This document shows, piece by piece, positions 1 through 10,270 of a stretch of 64,000 nt of DNA. Under the pieces are notes generated by a model that was not told the DNA's origin, did not search any database, and saw nothing but the letters and a program-made list of their open reading frames with translations. The translations under genes were made by a program, and so were the position numbers. Position 1 is the first letter of the stretch. Every line of letters starts with the position of its first letter. Origin of the DNA: Cotesia glomerata (Eukaryota > Arthropoda > Insecta > Hymenoptera > Braconidae); the NCBI RefSeq assembly GCF_020080835.1, contig NC_058165.1:12273961-12337960 (forward strand). Reading direction: 5' to 3'.

Positions 1-795
1 AAAGGAATCACCCTCAATAAAATTAACACGCTAGGAACCACTGAGATAACATTCTTTGATAGGCCCGAGAAATTTCATGTTCTCAATGACCCCTTACCTA
101 CTCAGACAGAAGGTATAATCGGCATTGATTTCTTAGAGAAAGAAAAGGTAGAAATATCTTTTCATCATAAAACCATAGTTGCTAGTTCAGAACCAATTAT
201 GCCTATTCCATTTGAAAATTCAATCCAATCATCCGAAATTGAACCTGAACCTTCAGTATTTACATCATTAAAAGCTCGAACTCGCACTGTGATACCAATT
301 AATCTTATACCCTCTAGTTTAAAAACTGGATTTTTACCTCGTATTGAAACACATGAAAATATTTTCATCGGAAATTGTATAGTAACCAATCGTAACAATA
401 CCTGTTATGTAATTGCTATTAATGCCTATGAAGAAGATGTTGACTTAGACATTCCTCCTCAGGAATTAATTCCTTTTGATCATGGTGAAGAATCTGAAGA
501 CTTCTTCGATGATTCAGATGAACCTGGTGAACAAGTAAATGATCAAGACAGATTCGCAAGAATCTGTGATAGTCTTCGACTTGATCATTTAAATTCAATT
601 GAGAAAGAACATGTTTACGCTATAATTAGAGAATTTCCATATCTCTTTCATTTACCCGGTGATCCTCTATCGGCTACCACTGAAATAACTCATTCTATTC
701 CAACTGTGGATGAAATCCCTGTATCTGTCAAACAATATCGATTTCCCCCTGTACACAAAGAAGAGATAGCCAAGCAGGTTGAGAAAAATTATTAG
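1..795 (+). pseudogene. pol: gypsy pol, protease C-terminal part and start of reverse transcriptase
   Basis: Frame 1 is open from the window edge. It contains GIIGIDFLE near base 115-141, which matches the conserved retropepsin C-terminal segment (hydrophobic-hydrophobic-G-x-D-F-L). The catalytic D-T/S-G would lie upstream, outside the window. A long acidic linker follows (residues rich in D/E near 430-540). Next comes the start of the RT domain, with the I..YRFPPVHKEEI pattern near 715-770. The frame ends at TAG 793-795 through a 1-base insertion in an A run. The next RT motifs continue in other frames between 797 and 1012, so at least four indels separate this piece from the next. Confidence 0.85.
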
Positions 796-1012
796 AGAAC
801 GGTACTATTACTGAATCCGTTTCTCCGTATAATTCACCATTGTGGATTGTACCTAAGAAACCAGATTCAAAGGAAACAAAAGATGGCGTTTGGTCATTGA
901 TTATCGACGATTAAATGAAAAGACAAAAGGTGATGCATATCCTCTACCTAATATAATTGAAATACTCGATAGACTAGGTGGTGCAAAATACTTTTCTATT
1001 TTGACTTAGCAA

Positions 1013-2110
1013 GTGGTTTTCACCAAATTCGCATGGATCAAAAAGGACCAACCTAAAACTGCATTTAGTACTCCCAATGGTCATTATGAATATACCAGAA
1101 TGCCATTCGGTCTTAAAAATGCTCCTACCACTTTCCAACGGCTTATGGATAAGGTTCTTTTGGGTTTACAGGATCAGGAATTGTTCGTATATTTAGATGA
1201 TATCGTTGTCTTTGCATGTTCTTTGGAAGAACACAATGTTCGTGTTCGACGACTTTTCAATCGGTTGAAAAATGCAAATTTGGTATTACAAACCGATAAG
1301 TGTGAATTTCTGAATTTGGAAGTCGCTTATTTAGGACACATCATTGGTAACGGTGGTGTACGTCCAGATCCTAAGAAAACTGAAGCTATTGAAAAATTTC
1401 CAATTCCTAAAAACGCAACCAATGTTCGTCAGTTTTTAGGCTTGGCTGGTTATTATCGCAGATTTATAGAAAATTTCTCTGCTCGTGCTAAACCCCTTAG
1501 TAATTTACTTAGAAAGGACACTCCTTTTAATTGGGCAGATGAGCATCAAGCAAGTTTTGATGACTTGCGCAAAGCTTTATGCACTACACCGGTATTGCAA
1601 TATCCCGATTTTACAAAACCATTTATTCTCACTACTGACGCCTCTGACATAGCTATTGGAGCAGTATTGAGTCAAGGTAAAATAGGTGAGGATAAACCAA
1701 TTGCTTATTTATCCCGCTTATTGAGCCCTCCTGAAATGAATTATACCACAATGGAAAAAGAATGTCTCGCTGTAGTTTATGGAATATTACATTTTCGACC
1801 ATATTTATATGGACAGCATTTCACATTAATCTGTGACCATGAACCTTTAAAATGGATTGATTCAGTCAAACCGCCAGTTCAGCGATTGATTCGTTGGAGA
1901 ATTAGATTAAGAGAATATGAATATACCTTCATTTACAAACCCGGTAGATTTAATATAAATGCTGATGCATTATCTCGCAATCCGGTGGTATTACCAGTTG
2001 TACCTCAGTCGCAGGCAAAAATCTCTGCTCGATTATCCACTTCTATCGCTCAACATGCAGAGCGAATGAAAGCTGCAAAGGAAGCTGCCTATCTAATGTT
2101 AGTAGTATAG
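1013..2110 (+). pseudogene. pol: gypsy pol, reverse transcriptase palm and RNase H
   Basis: The RT catalytic motif YLDDIVVF is at 1190-1213, preceded by MPFGLKNAPTTFQ (1100-1138), the usual Ty3/gypsy block. The thumb block LGLAGYYRRFI is near 1440. RNase H follows, with TTDASDIAIGAVLSQ near 1630-1675 (first catalytic Asp), KECLAVVYG (Glu) and the ADALSR block near 1960. The frame begins only because of an upstream frame change; the SGFHQIRMD block just before it sits in another frame. A 1-base change near 2090 breaks the link to the following linker, whose sequence continues smoothly in frame 1. Confidence 0.92.
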
Positions 2111-2136
2111 GTGACAGGGTTGAACAGCGACACGCA

Positions 2137-3117
2137 ATGATGAAACCACCACCTCCAATTAAACTTAAATCAGCTCTAAAGAAAATCGGACCAGTGCAAA
2201 GATCTCCTATTCAAACAAAAGAATCCCAACCTATTCCTCCGGTTGCACAGGGCAGGAATAGCGGGTTCCCTAGCCTTGTACCTAATCAAATTCCTCCATT
2301 GAAGGATCAGGAAACAGACAAGCCGTCATCTATTAAAGATTATACTAAAATAACTTATGTCGATGATTCTGATACTAGTGATACTTCCCCTGAAATGCCA
2401 CCAAGGATGCCTCTTCTACCTAATGTCATTGAATTGACTTCAGGTCATTCATCTACTTCTGATAGTTATTATTGGGATCCCCGTGGTATAGATTCACTCC
2501 GCACTCCACGTAAATCTCTGGTTACCTTTCGCGATCCAGTAGGTAGTTCAACACCCTTTCGTGTTCGTAGTTCTACCGACACAGAATCGGATGATCTTAA
2601 CGGAACCTATACAAAAGGTAGAGCTAGTAAACGTTGGGCTGGTTTGCCAGTTATATCCGAACTCCTTTCTTCATTTCAAGATATCGAAAAAGAGGAGCTG
2701 GTGGAACCTCCAACCTTCGATACTGAAAAATCAATAGCCGACACTATTCCTAATGAATTATACTATCCTGGGATATCTGATGTCTCAGATGACCTAAACC
2801 TATCAATTCATACTTCTAATGAAAATCTAACGTATTTTAGAGATAATTATTTACACTTTATTCCTGCAGATTGTGAGCTCACTACTATAGTCTCTAGATT
2901 ATTAATAGATACTGATAAAATAGATCCCCAAGATTTAAAATTGAAAAAGCCTAAACTAAATCAAATATTAATAACCAATAATGGTAAATATAAAATATTC
3001 AGCGCAGTAATTAAGAAAAATCATTTTGATGAATTCTCTCTTCAAAATTTTAAAACTCTACTAAATTCTTTTAAAGACGTTATCAAACAGTATAATATCA
3101 AGACATTACGAATTTAA
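2137..3117 (+). pseudogene. pol: gypsy pol, long Pro/Ser/Asp-rich tether before integrase
   Basis: This frame joins RNase H to integrase. Its first ~220 residues are low complexity: a PPPP run at the start, many Ser/Asp/Thr/Pro residues and no hydrophobic core, so probably disordered. The last ~100 residues (YFRDNYLHFI near 2830 onward, IFSAVIKKNHFDEF near 3000) look like the small domain that precedes integrase in many gypsy pol proteins. An in-frame TAA at 3115-3117 separates it from the integrase frame, which resumes in the same phase. The tether is longer than in most gypsy elements I know. Its function is unknown. Confidence 0.6.
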
Positions 3118-3129
3118 AAAACAGGTGAT

Positions 3130-4302
3130 ATGCTTGAAGAAATAAATCAATCATTGATTACCAGTTTGCTTAAAGAATATTTAGGAAATTGTGATTGTTC
3201 AGTAACAATTTGCCATGGTAATGTTACCATACCCGAAGATGATATCCGAACAGACATAATTGCAGAATATCATGAAAGTCTAACCGGTGGACATAAGGGC
3301 ATTACTAAAACATATCGCCGAATTCGCGAACGATTTTATTGGCCTAATATGCGTGATGATATTACTGAATATATTCGAACCTGTAAAAGTTGCCAAGAAC
3401 AAAAATTGGTCCGTATTAAAAATAAGGAACCAATGATCATTACTGATACTCCCGCAGAACCCTTTGATAAAATTTCAATCGATACGGTAGGACCGTTACC
3501 CTTAACTCCGTCCGGAAATCAACATATTTTAACCGTCCAAGATAATTTAACCAAATATTGTATAGCTGTACCTATTCCTAATATTAAGGCCGAAACTATC
3601 GCCGATGCTTTAGCTCGTAATGTAATAATACAATTCGGATCTCCTCGAGTAATACTGAGTGACCAGGGTAGATCGTTTGTCGGAAAAATATTTCATCATT
3701 TAGCTAAATTATTTAGGATCAAACAAGTTACTACTTCTGGTTATCATCCTCAAACAAATGGAGCCTTAGAACGTAGCCACATAGTACTTACCGAATTTAT
3801 CAAACATTATGTAAATAAATACGAAGATTGGGATAAACTTGTACCCTTCGCAATGTTTTCATATAACACGTCCATGCATGAATCAACTAGTTTTACTCCT
3901 TTTGAATTAATTTATGGGAAAAGAGCTCGTATACCTAGTGCATTTCCCCCTCCTGATAAAACCCAAACCTATGGATCATATCTGCATGACTTAATAAATC
4001 GGATGGATGATATGCGAAATCTAGCAACCCATCAATTAAATAAATCTAAACACCGCTCAAAACGATATTATGACGAACATATAAAACCTGGTATCTTTAA
4101 AGTTGGAGATCAGGTTTATGCAATAAAAGAACCCCGTAAAGGTAAATTCGATTCTCATTATAAAGGTCCATATACTATAACAGAACTACTAGACAACAAT
4201 ACTGCCATAATCAAAGACAAAAACAATAAACGCTCACTCAAACATATTGATAAATTAAAAATTTGTAACACACGAAAATCTTATAGTGATACCTCAGACT
4301 AA
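3130..4302 (+). CDS. pol: gypsy pol, integrase
   Basis: This integrase portion is open. The zinc-binding HHCC segment is at about 3268-3402 (H..LTGGH then C..C). The catalytic core triad is SIDTVGPLP (Asp, ~3475), LSDQGRS (Asp, ~3655) and GALERSH (Glu, ~3760). The C-terminal part has the KVGDQVYAIKEPRKGKF block near 4100, as in gypsy integrases with a GPY/F-type end (FDSHYKGPYTITELL). It starts at an ATG after the upstream TAA, but biologically it is the end of the pol polyprotein. Its stop overlaps the start of the env-position reading frame. Confidence 0.9.
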   Translation: MLEEINQSLITSLLKEYLGNCDCSVTICHGNVTIPEDDIRTDIIAEYHESLTGGHKGITKTYRRIRERFYWPNMRDDITEYIRTCKSCQEQKLVRIKNKEPMIITDTPAEPFDKISIDTVGPLPLTPSGNQHILTVQDNLTKYCIAVPIPNIKAETIADALARNVIIQFGSPRVILSDQGRSFVGKIFHHLAKLFRIKQVTTSGYHPQTNGALERSHIVLTEFIKHYVNKYEDWDKLVPFAMFSYNTSMHESTSFTPFELIYGKRARIPSAFPPPDKTQTYGSYLHDLINRMDDMRNLATHQLNKSKHRSKRYYDEHIKPGIFKVGDQVYAIKEPRKGKFDSHYKGPYTITELLDNNTAIIKDKNNKRSLKHIDKLKICNTRKSYSDTSD

Positions 4303-4303
4303 T

Positions 4304-4693
4304 ATGTATGTTCTATGTTCACTAGGATTGGAAGTCATGAATTTGATTAATTCTTGCTCTTGGATTCTATGGGTAATACCAACAGTTATGGGATTTATAG
4401 CCTACGACTGCAGCACTCCATTAATAAATATAACCTCATTATCATTAGTAGACATCAAAGATTGTAAGCTACCTATAGTGAAACCAGTTGGAAATAGTCC
4501 TATTGAATCATACAGTCAGACTGAACCTACTTTCATTGAACCTGAAACGCATATATATGACATTCCTTCCAGTAGTGTAAGATCATTAACAACCTCACCA
4601 ACCAATCCCGAGGATGAATCTAAATCTATCTACGTAGAAATGCGTGATATTCGACGAACCCTAACTTTACAACCCATACCTGAAGAAATTTAA
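4304..4693 (+). pseudogene. env: env-position glycoprotein remnant, internally deleted (tentative)
   Basis: The frame is open from 4286, but the first ATG is at 4304, one base after the integrase stop. The product is about 130 residues. It begins with a hydrophobic stretch (SWILWVIPTVMGFIA), read as a signal peptide. Next comes AYDCSTP, an N-glycosylation site NIT, and SLSLVDIKDC. This YDC..N-x-T..SL..C pattern recalls the mature N-terminus of glycoproteins of arthropod chuvirus-like agents and env-bearing LTR elements; that match is from memory and not searched. After about 45 residues it changes to a hydrophilic Ser/Thr/Pro tail with no fusion peptide or transmembrane anchor. I infer a large internal deletion joining the N-terminus to the cytoplasmic tail. 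A spliced or truncated secreted form is the alternative. Confidence 0.5.
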
Positions 4694-4730
4694 ATTCTAG
4701 CATCTTTCTTATTATTCTCCTAATCCTAAA

Positions 4731-5918
4731 ATGTACCCTTTCAAACAAACTAGAGGTATAACTAAAGATTTTGTTGATCTCATTGTTCGAATAGTCGGTA
4801 ACGATTTGAACCTACCCGAAATAGATTTACCTGAATCATCCTTCAACACTCATGGTAACAGGGGTTACCATGCAGCATATATTATTTCTGTAAATGAAGA
4901 AGTAAAAACAATAGTAAAAGACAAGATTGAGCAATATATGCCAGAATATAAAAGGGAACTACGTTGGAAAAAGCAATATTACCAGGATCCCCTTTTTCCT
5001 AATAGATTATTACCCAGATTATTTAATGAAGATACTCCTGTTCATATTAGAACACCCTATGATAATTATGTATTACACATACTTAAAGAATTTGTAGGGA
5101 GTGTTTACAGATGAAATCTTCCTTCAGCTGAGTTAGTAGCTTGGGATTTCTTTGTTGAACTTCCTAACTCTTTGGAATTATTTTATCAGCCATTTCTCTC
5201 GGGTCGAACAAAGCATAGTCCTCGTAATTATAGAGAAGAAATCTTATATTGGTTTTCTAGACGAATGCATTATATTCAAAATCCTCATGATGAACTAGTT
5301 CCTTCACCCCCTAGACTACCTTATTACAAATTACTTAATTTGGAAGTACTCTTTTTAAATAACCGCCGATTGAAGAAACCAAGAAATAGACGCCCGGTAA
5401 AGCATTTCCAAAATTGGCCATTCTGTGGACAAAAGAGAAATCCTAAAGCCTTCCACCAAGATTGTACAATAACACTACCCATTTATTTGCCCCAAGAAAT
5501 TGAGGATAGTTGCAAAAGATACGGATTATCTTGTTGTAAACAGCTTCTACCAGCGGTAGAATTAGGTTATGCCTCCTTTTGTACTAAATGCATTGATTTA
5601 AATATTTATTCTTATGATTTTGGCATCCACTATCCTCTAATAGATGAAGAAGTACATATTAAATGTGATGATTGTAAAGAATTGCTTTTTGAACTTTCTG
5701 ACCTTGGCTCGTGTTTATCATGCATGATCCTTCATAAGTATTATGAAGATGAAGATCTAATGACTGGTTATCGTACCTTGAATAAAGTAAAAACAGCTTT
5801 GAATATAATATCTTTATTTGTTCATCGTAAACTGAATACTAATGATAATGATAACGACAAGAATAATGATTATTATTTTGATTATGATTATTCTTCTTAT
5901 GATGAGCTTTATCTTTAA
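4731..5918 (+). pseudogene. cysteine-rich accessory ORF of the gypsy element, function unknown
   Basis: One 396-codon frame from ATG 4731 to TAA 5916 is broken only by TGA 5112-5114; both halves are in the same phase and similar in composition. I do not recognise the family. The N-terminal half is basic and aromatic. The C-terminal half has paired cysteines that could bind zinc: FCTKC near 5575, KCDDC near 5660 and SCLSC near 5710, after CKRYGLSCCKQ near 5510. The tail is an Asn/Asp/Tyr run. There is no signal peptide and no clear membrane span. It lies between the env remnant and the LTR, where some gypsy-like elements carry an extra ORF. It is not gag, protease or a known env. Confidence 0.6.
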
Positions 5919-7750
5919 TCATCATTATTCTTTTCCTTCCTATAACCTAATATTTAAACACTCATCATTTCTTTTTTTTTTGGTAGTTACCAGGAGAGAG
6001 GAAAGGATTTGAACAATCTACATATTTATTATATTTATATGCATGCTTAGTCGTGTTTTGTATGTTTCCTTTGTACACGTATATCTGTGTTAGAAATTAA
6101 ACAACATGCCAAGAAGGACCTTCACTGAGAAATTCATGGGGACCACTTGGGTTGTAGCTTGCTACCCCTACGCCCCTGATTTCAAATAAATCATTAATTG
6201 TGTGATTCTCCAATAGGGAGATTTATTTAATAAGAATATTTATCCAGCTATTAGCATGTGTAATCTAGTTATATGTTCGTACCATAATCTAGAAGAATTA
6301 TAATCAACCAAAAATATATAATGAAATACGTATTATAATACTATCTCTCAATATAATTTTTCTAGATTAAGAATGCCTGTGTGGAACAACCAGTAGTATA
6401 GTATACCTAAATATAAAAATTATCAACTGACTTCAAACAATTGAGACTGACTTACTAAGACTGTAAAAAAAAAAAAAAAATTATTAATTTTCAAATGACA
6501 TATGTACCTCTAACATAACGAACGTACCTAATTAATAAAAGACTGAATTCTTGAGAAAAGTCAAGAATCAATATGAATAACAATTTAAAAAAAAAAAAAA
6601 AAAAAAGAGAGAGAGAGAAGAATTAATAATAATGTATATTTGGTCACCTTAAAAATCATATTACTTATTCTCTGTTAATTATTCAATTATATTTTATACA
6701 TATATACTATTTATTGATTCTTAACGTAATAAATTTGAAAATTCCAATGCTATGAAATAAGGAATCTTCAGATCTGGTCATGACCTATGCAAAGAAAGGG
6801 ATTACTCGTTATGAATATATAAATTTTATAAAGAATTTTCTCGATGTTTTTACAATTGATCTATTTATATATTATATTGTATATCTTAAGCAATTATTAT
6901 CCAAAGAAATTATATTGAACCATATTATCGAAGCAATGTACAATTTATACCAAATAAGTATCAGTACAAATAATCCATAACAGTAAAATAAGTAACAATG
7001 TTTCATAGTGAGTAAGAATTCCCTAATCAAAATCGATTCTTTTCTTAATAAGCTTCAAGTTTATAAATTAACAATATTACACACTACACTAAGCTACTTA
7101 CATCACGTGTATGGCATTATAATTAAAGACCTCATCAGTAATTGGGACGACTTCAAGCACGGGCTAAACAACTTCAAATTTCTCCTTGCTGTCTCTACTT
7201 ACGTCCTCCTTTTGGCAAACTGGAATTGCATGAAGCTGAGCCTATGTCACCTTCTTCAACAATTAATCAAAGTGCCCACTGATTATTTGTTAGTTCACTA
7301 TCAATAAAATTGGTACCAAGAGCAATTGCCACTACAGACAATTCCAAAGCTCTGTAGAAGGCGACGCTGAAATGCCTTTTACCACAATCATGCTCAACAA
7401 GCACCGTGAACACCAATCATGGCCAAAAAGAATCTCTAATTTCTTAAAGGTTCGAAGAAATTGCCAACTATCTCTAACTACCTGAATTGATCAGCTACAT
7501 CAAACCAAGGGGTGGACTTGCAGAGAATGCAGTTACTCAATGTTAATGGCAGGACACCTATACAACGTCTAGTCAATCGTCAAATATCCCTCCGAATTAT
7601 AACTAATTATAAAAGCCATACATTACGCATTAAAATTGTAACACAAAACATTTACACTTTCTGGTAGTGGCACAAACGATCACCATTCACCTGTTTTAAG
7701 CTTAAATAAGTTAACCTTAAATAAGAGTCTTCGAGGACGAAGACGATTCT
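5919..7750 (+). other. non-coding 3' region of the gypsy element
   Basis: This AT-rich stretch between the accessory ORF and the LTR contains poly(A)-like runs at 6465-6480 and 6587-6606 and a GA run after the second. Short open frames at 6780-6980 and 7008-7307 have no recognisable motif or coding character, and I do not call them genes. Confidence 0.5.
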
Positions 7751-7761
7751 AGGCAGGGAGG
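7751..7761 (+). other. polypurine tract, plus-strand primer site
   Basis: AGGCAGGGAGG stands immediately before the LTR start TGTGACGAAC, the expected place of the polypurine tract. Confidence 0.6.
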
Positions 7762-8919
7762 TGTGACGAACGAAGTTTATGCCACTACCCTCTTCTTTTA
7801 TGTGAGATAAATGACGGGGGCTGCTTTCCTTTTATTTATTGTATTACGATTTAACCACAAAATATAATTCAATCTCCACTTTGATAATTGGAACGATAAC
7901 AGTTAATAGTAGTGTCAATAAGAGCAGGCTCCATCGTTTATCAAGTGAAACCAACAGATTCTTTAGTCACGTAATATAAGTGGTCATATATCACTTCTGA
8001 CTTCTGTATCTTAACACGTAGTAACCGGTAACAATCAATACCCTTATGGAACCACAATGTCGCGGGAATCGTATAAAAACCCCTTGAAGATGTTCACCAG
8101 TGCTCAGACTGTCGAAGGCTCTCGCACTCGTCAGTTCTAAATTTCAAGTTAAATTCTACCAAGAATCTAACATAGAAATTTAGACGAGTACAACTACTTG
8201 CTGGCCAACCTAATCTTTTCTTTGAAAGTTGCTTACTCTCGTTAAAGAGGCTTAGGTGCTCTGAGAGCTGGTGCTTTTACAATTAAAATTATAATTTAGG
8301 GTTTCAATACCCAAACCAATATATTTATAAAGACTCAAATTAAGGAGCTCCTATGAAACGTTGTGCAAAGTTTAGTTTGTTAAGTGTATTAATAATTATA
8401 ATCATATTTGTGCATTATCCAGAGTTATTGAAGATTATATTCAACAGCATTTATCAATTGTCCTTAAATTTGTATCATCTATTTAAACAATTTGTAAGTA
8501 CAAATTGAATATATTTGAAGTGTGAAACCAATCATTTTCTTTCTTCTCATTCATAAGACCTGATTTCTAACTTACAGTAAGAAACGAGGTATTCACGAGT
8601 ACCTATAATTCACCAAACCCACCTGCCTCCTGTTTTTCCTTCAGTTCATTAACTACCCTTGACCTTAGCCACGGGGTCGCAACTAGGGTTCCCCTATGAT
8701 ATAAGCCGCTCGATATCATCGGGATAGATAAAGAACAATTATTCAACCGGAAAAGACACGATCAATTAATTATTTCATAGCTTAGGAATTTGAGATAAAA
8801 ACAGACTTGAAAGTGTAGAATCATCCGGTAATCAGAAATATAAACTCTTTATCTAAGTAAACCTTTAATAATTATCATTTTAACAAAACTCCGCTGTCTC
8901 GACCTATTCGATCGTGACA
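7762..8919 (+). repeat. 3' LTR of the gypsy-family element
   Basis: It starts TGTGACG next to the purine tract and ends CGTGACA; the end is the near inverted complement of the start (one mismatch). The length is about 1158 bp. It contains a TATA box and initiator-like sequence (8071-8106). The 5' LTR is outside the window, so the boundaries cannot be checked against it. The right end could shift by a few bases (a TAACA also occurs at 8921). Confidence 0.6.
8071..8106 (+). promoter_or_regulatory. LTR core promoter: TATA box and initiator
   Basis: GTATAAAAAC at 8071-8080 is a strong TATA box. A TCAGACT initiator-like sequence lies about 30 bases downstream (8104-8110), the spacing expected for arthropod RNA polymerase II. 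Confidence 0.6.
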
Positions 8920-8920
8920 A

Positions 8921-9430
8921 TAACAACTATTAGTTGTAAATAATTTTAAAGAATAAAATTGAAAATGTAGCAATAGAGATCGTAAAGGCAACTCTGTCTT
9001 TTTTAGCGAGTAATATTAATGTTGTGATTATAAAATTACATGAAGTAAAGCCTGATCGACATAGATAATAATAAATAGCTATATAAAATTTTAAAAAGGA
9101 CAGATGTGAATTTAAAATGAAAGATCATCATGTCAACTCTGGAGATTTTTTCAGAGTAATACCCATAATTCAATTATAAGTTAAAGTTCATAAATATTAA
9201 CGATAAATAATTTTAAAAAGGGTAAATATAAATTAAGTAATAGAGATCATAAAGCCAACTCTGCACTTTTTACAGAGTAATACTCATATTTTGATTATAA
9301 GTCGACATGAAGTAAGGTCTGATCGTCATAGATAATAATAATTGGCTGTAAATAATTTAAACAAAAGTTTAGATGTGAATTTAGAAGCTGAGATCATGAA
9401 TGCCAGTTCTGTATTTTTAAGGATGTAACT
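8921..9430. repeat. degenerate tandem repeat, ~120-147 bp units
   Basis: The block GAGATC-TAAA-CCAACTCTG...TTT..AGAGTAATA recurs at 8976, about 9122, 9242 and 9390. Each is followed by ATGAAGTAA-G-CTGATCG-CATAGATAATAATAA and a GTAAATAATTTTAAA block. That makes about three and a half units, the second one shortened. The LTR end sits in the array. Confidence 0.7.
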
Positions 9431-10055
9431 AATTATACCTTAAGGGAGTATTCTACTGTAGAGGCATGAATTTCGCCCGGTTTTAGAAGCGCTGTACGAA
9501 GGAAACAAAAAATATTTTTGTAATCAATTTTTTTATCATTTGTTTATTGATATTTTATTATAACATAAAAAAATTTTTAAAAATAAAAAATTAAAATTGA
9601 CAAAGATATGAGCAGTCAAAGTGGGGGGTCAAAAAAAAAGAGGGTGTCCTGGCGTGCATTATTCCAACCCTCCTGGTGATCTGAAACATAAAAAACAGAC
9701 AGATTCTTAATTATTATAGATGCCGCTATCGTATAACCCTTAGATAAGTTAAAAAAAAATTTTTTTTTAAAATGGCGGCAGTTTAAAAAAAAAAATTTTT
9801 TTTTTCATATTTTTTTAACAATTCCGAATTTTTTAAAAATACTAAATGAGAAGTTATAGTTTTGGGCAGGGTTCACGAGATGAAGCGACATATAGAGAAC
9901 ATCCTCTTTAAATTTGAAGTAAATCAGTTTATTAGAACTCGAGATATCCTTACCGCCAGCTCGAAAAAAGTAGTTCCGAGAAAAACGCGTTCAAAGTTTT
10001 GAGACAAGTTATCGACAATTTTACTTGTAGAATAGTACAGAATACTGACATATTT
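9431..10055. other. intergenic, no gene seen
   Basis: Mostly A/T runs, including a mirror-like A/T block with ATGGCGGCAG near 9770. I see no supported gene. Confidence 0.5.
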
Positions 10056-10270
10056 TTAATCGGCGATTCCTGCTCTATATAAGAATCCTTCCTCTACTTC
10101 AAAATGCTCATTTTCCGATGTTCTCTTGTGAAGACGTGAAGTTCTACCCTCCTTTGACGCCTCTAAAGTCCAGAGTTCCGAGCGCTCGATACGCGCTTCG
10201 TCCCGTTTCGCTGTAAAAGCATTAGCTTCTGGGCCAATCGTGATTCCCATAACATCTAAGATTTTTAATA
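10056..10270 (-). pseudogene. C-terminal fragment of a transposon-associated protein
   Basis: On the minus strand the frame reads KILDVMGITIGPEANAFT, then a Lys/Arg/Glu helix (RDEARIERSELWTLEASKEG), and ends EEGFLYRAGIAD then TAA at 10056. The pattern G-I-x-x-G-P-x-A...R-I...EEG-x-x-Y-x-A-G resembles, from memory, the C-terminus of long transposon-associated proteins common in insects and cnidarians; I cannot name the superfamily. The frame runs on to 10310, but coding likeness stops at 10270, exactly where the Helitron-like terminus begins. That suggests this older element was split by the insertion. Confidence 0.45.

Larger units (their letters stand above)
1..8919 (+). mobile_element. Ty3/gypsy-family LTR retrotransposon with env-position ORF, 3' part
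   Basis: The order protease end, reverse transcriptase, RNase H, integrase, env-like ORF, extra ORF, purine tract, LTR is all on the plus strand, which is the Ty3/gypsy order (integrase after RNase H). The 5' LTR, gag and start of pol lie left of the window. The copy is dead: pol has several single-base frame changes between 790 and 1050, another near 2090, and a TAA at 3115. The env-position ORF is short, and the last ORF has one TGA. The 3' LTR ends near 8919, where a different repeat (8921-9430) starts. Confidence 0.9.

Noticed and set aside
7008..7307. 99-codon open frame in the gypsy 3' region
   Set aside because: No motif, AT-driven, no ATG at its start (opens on a non-ATG codon).
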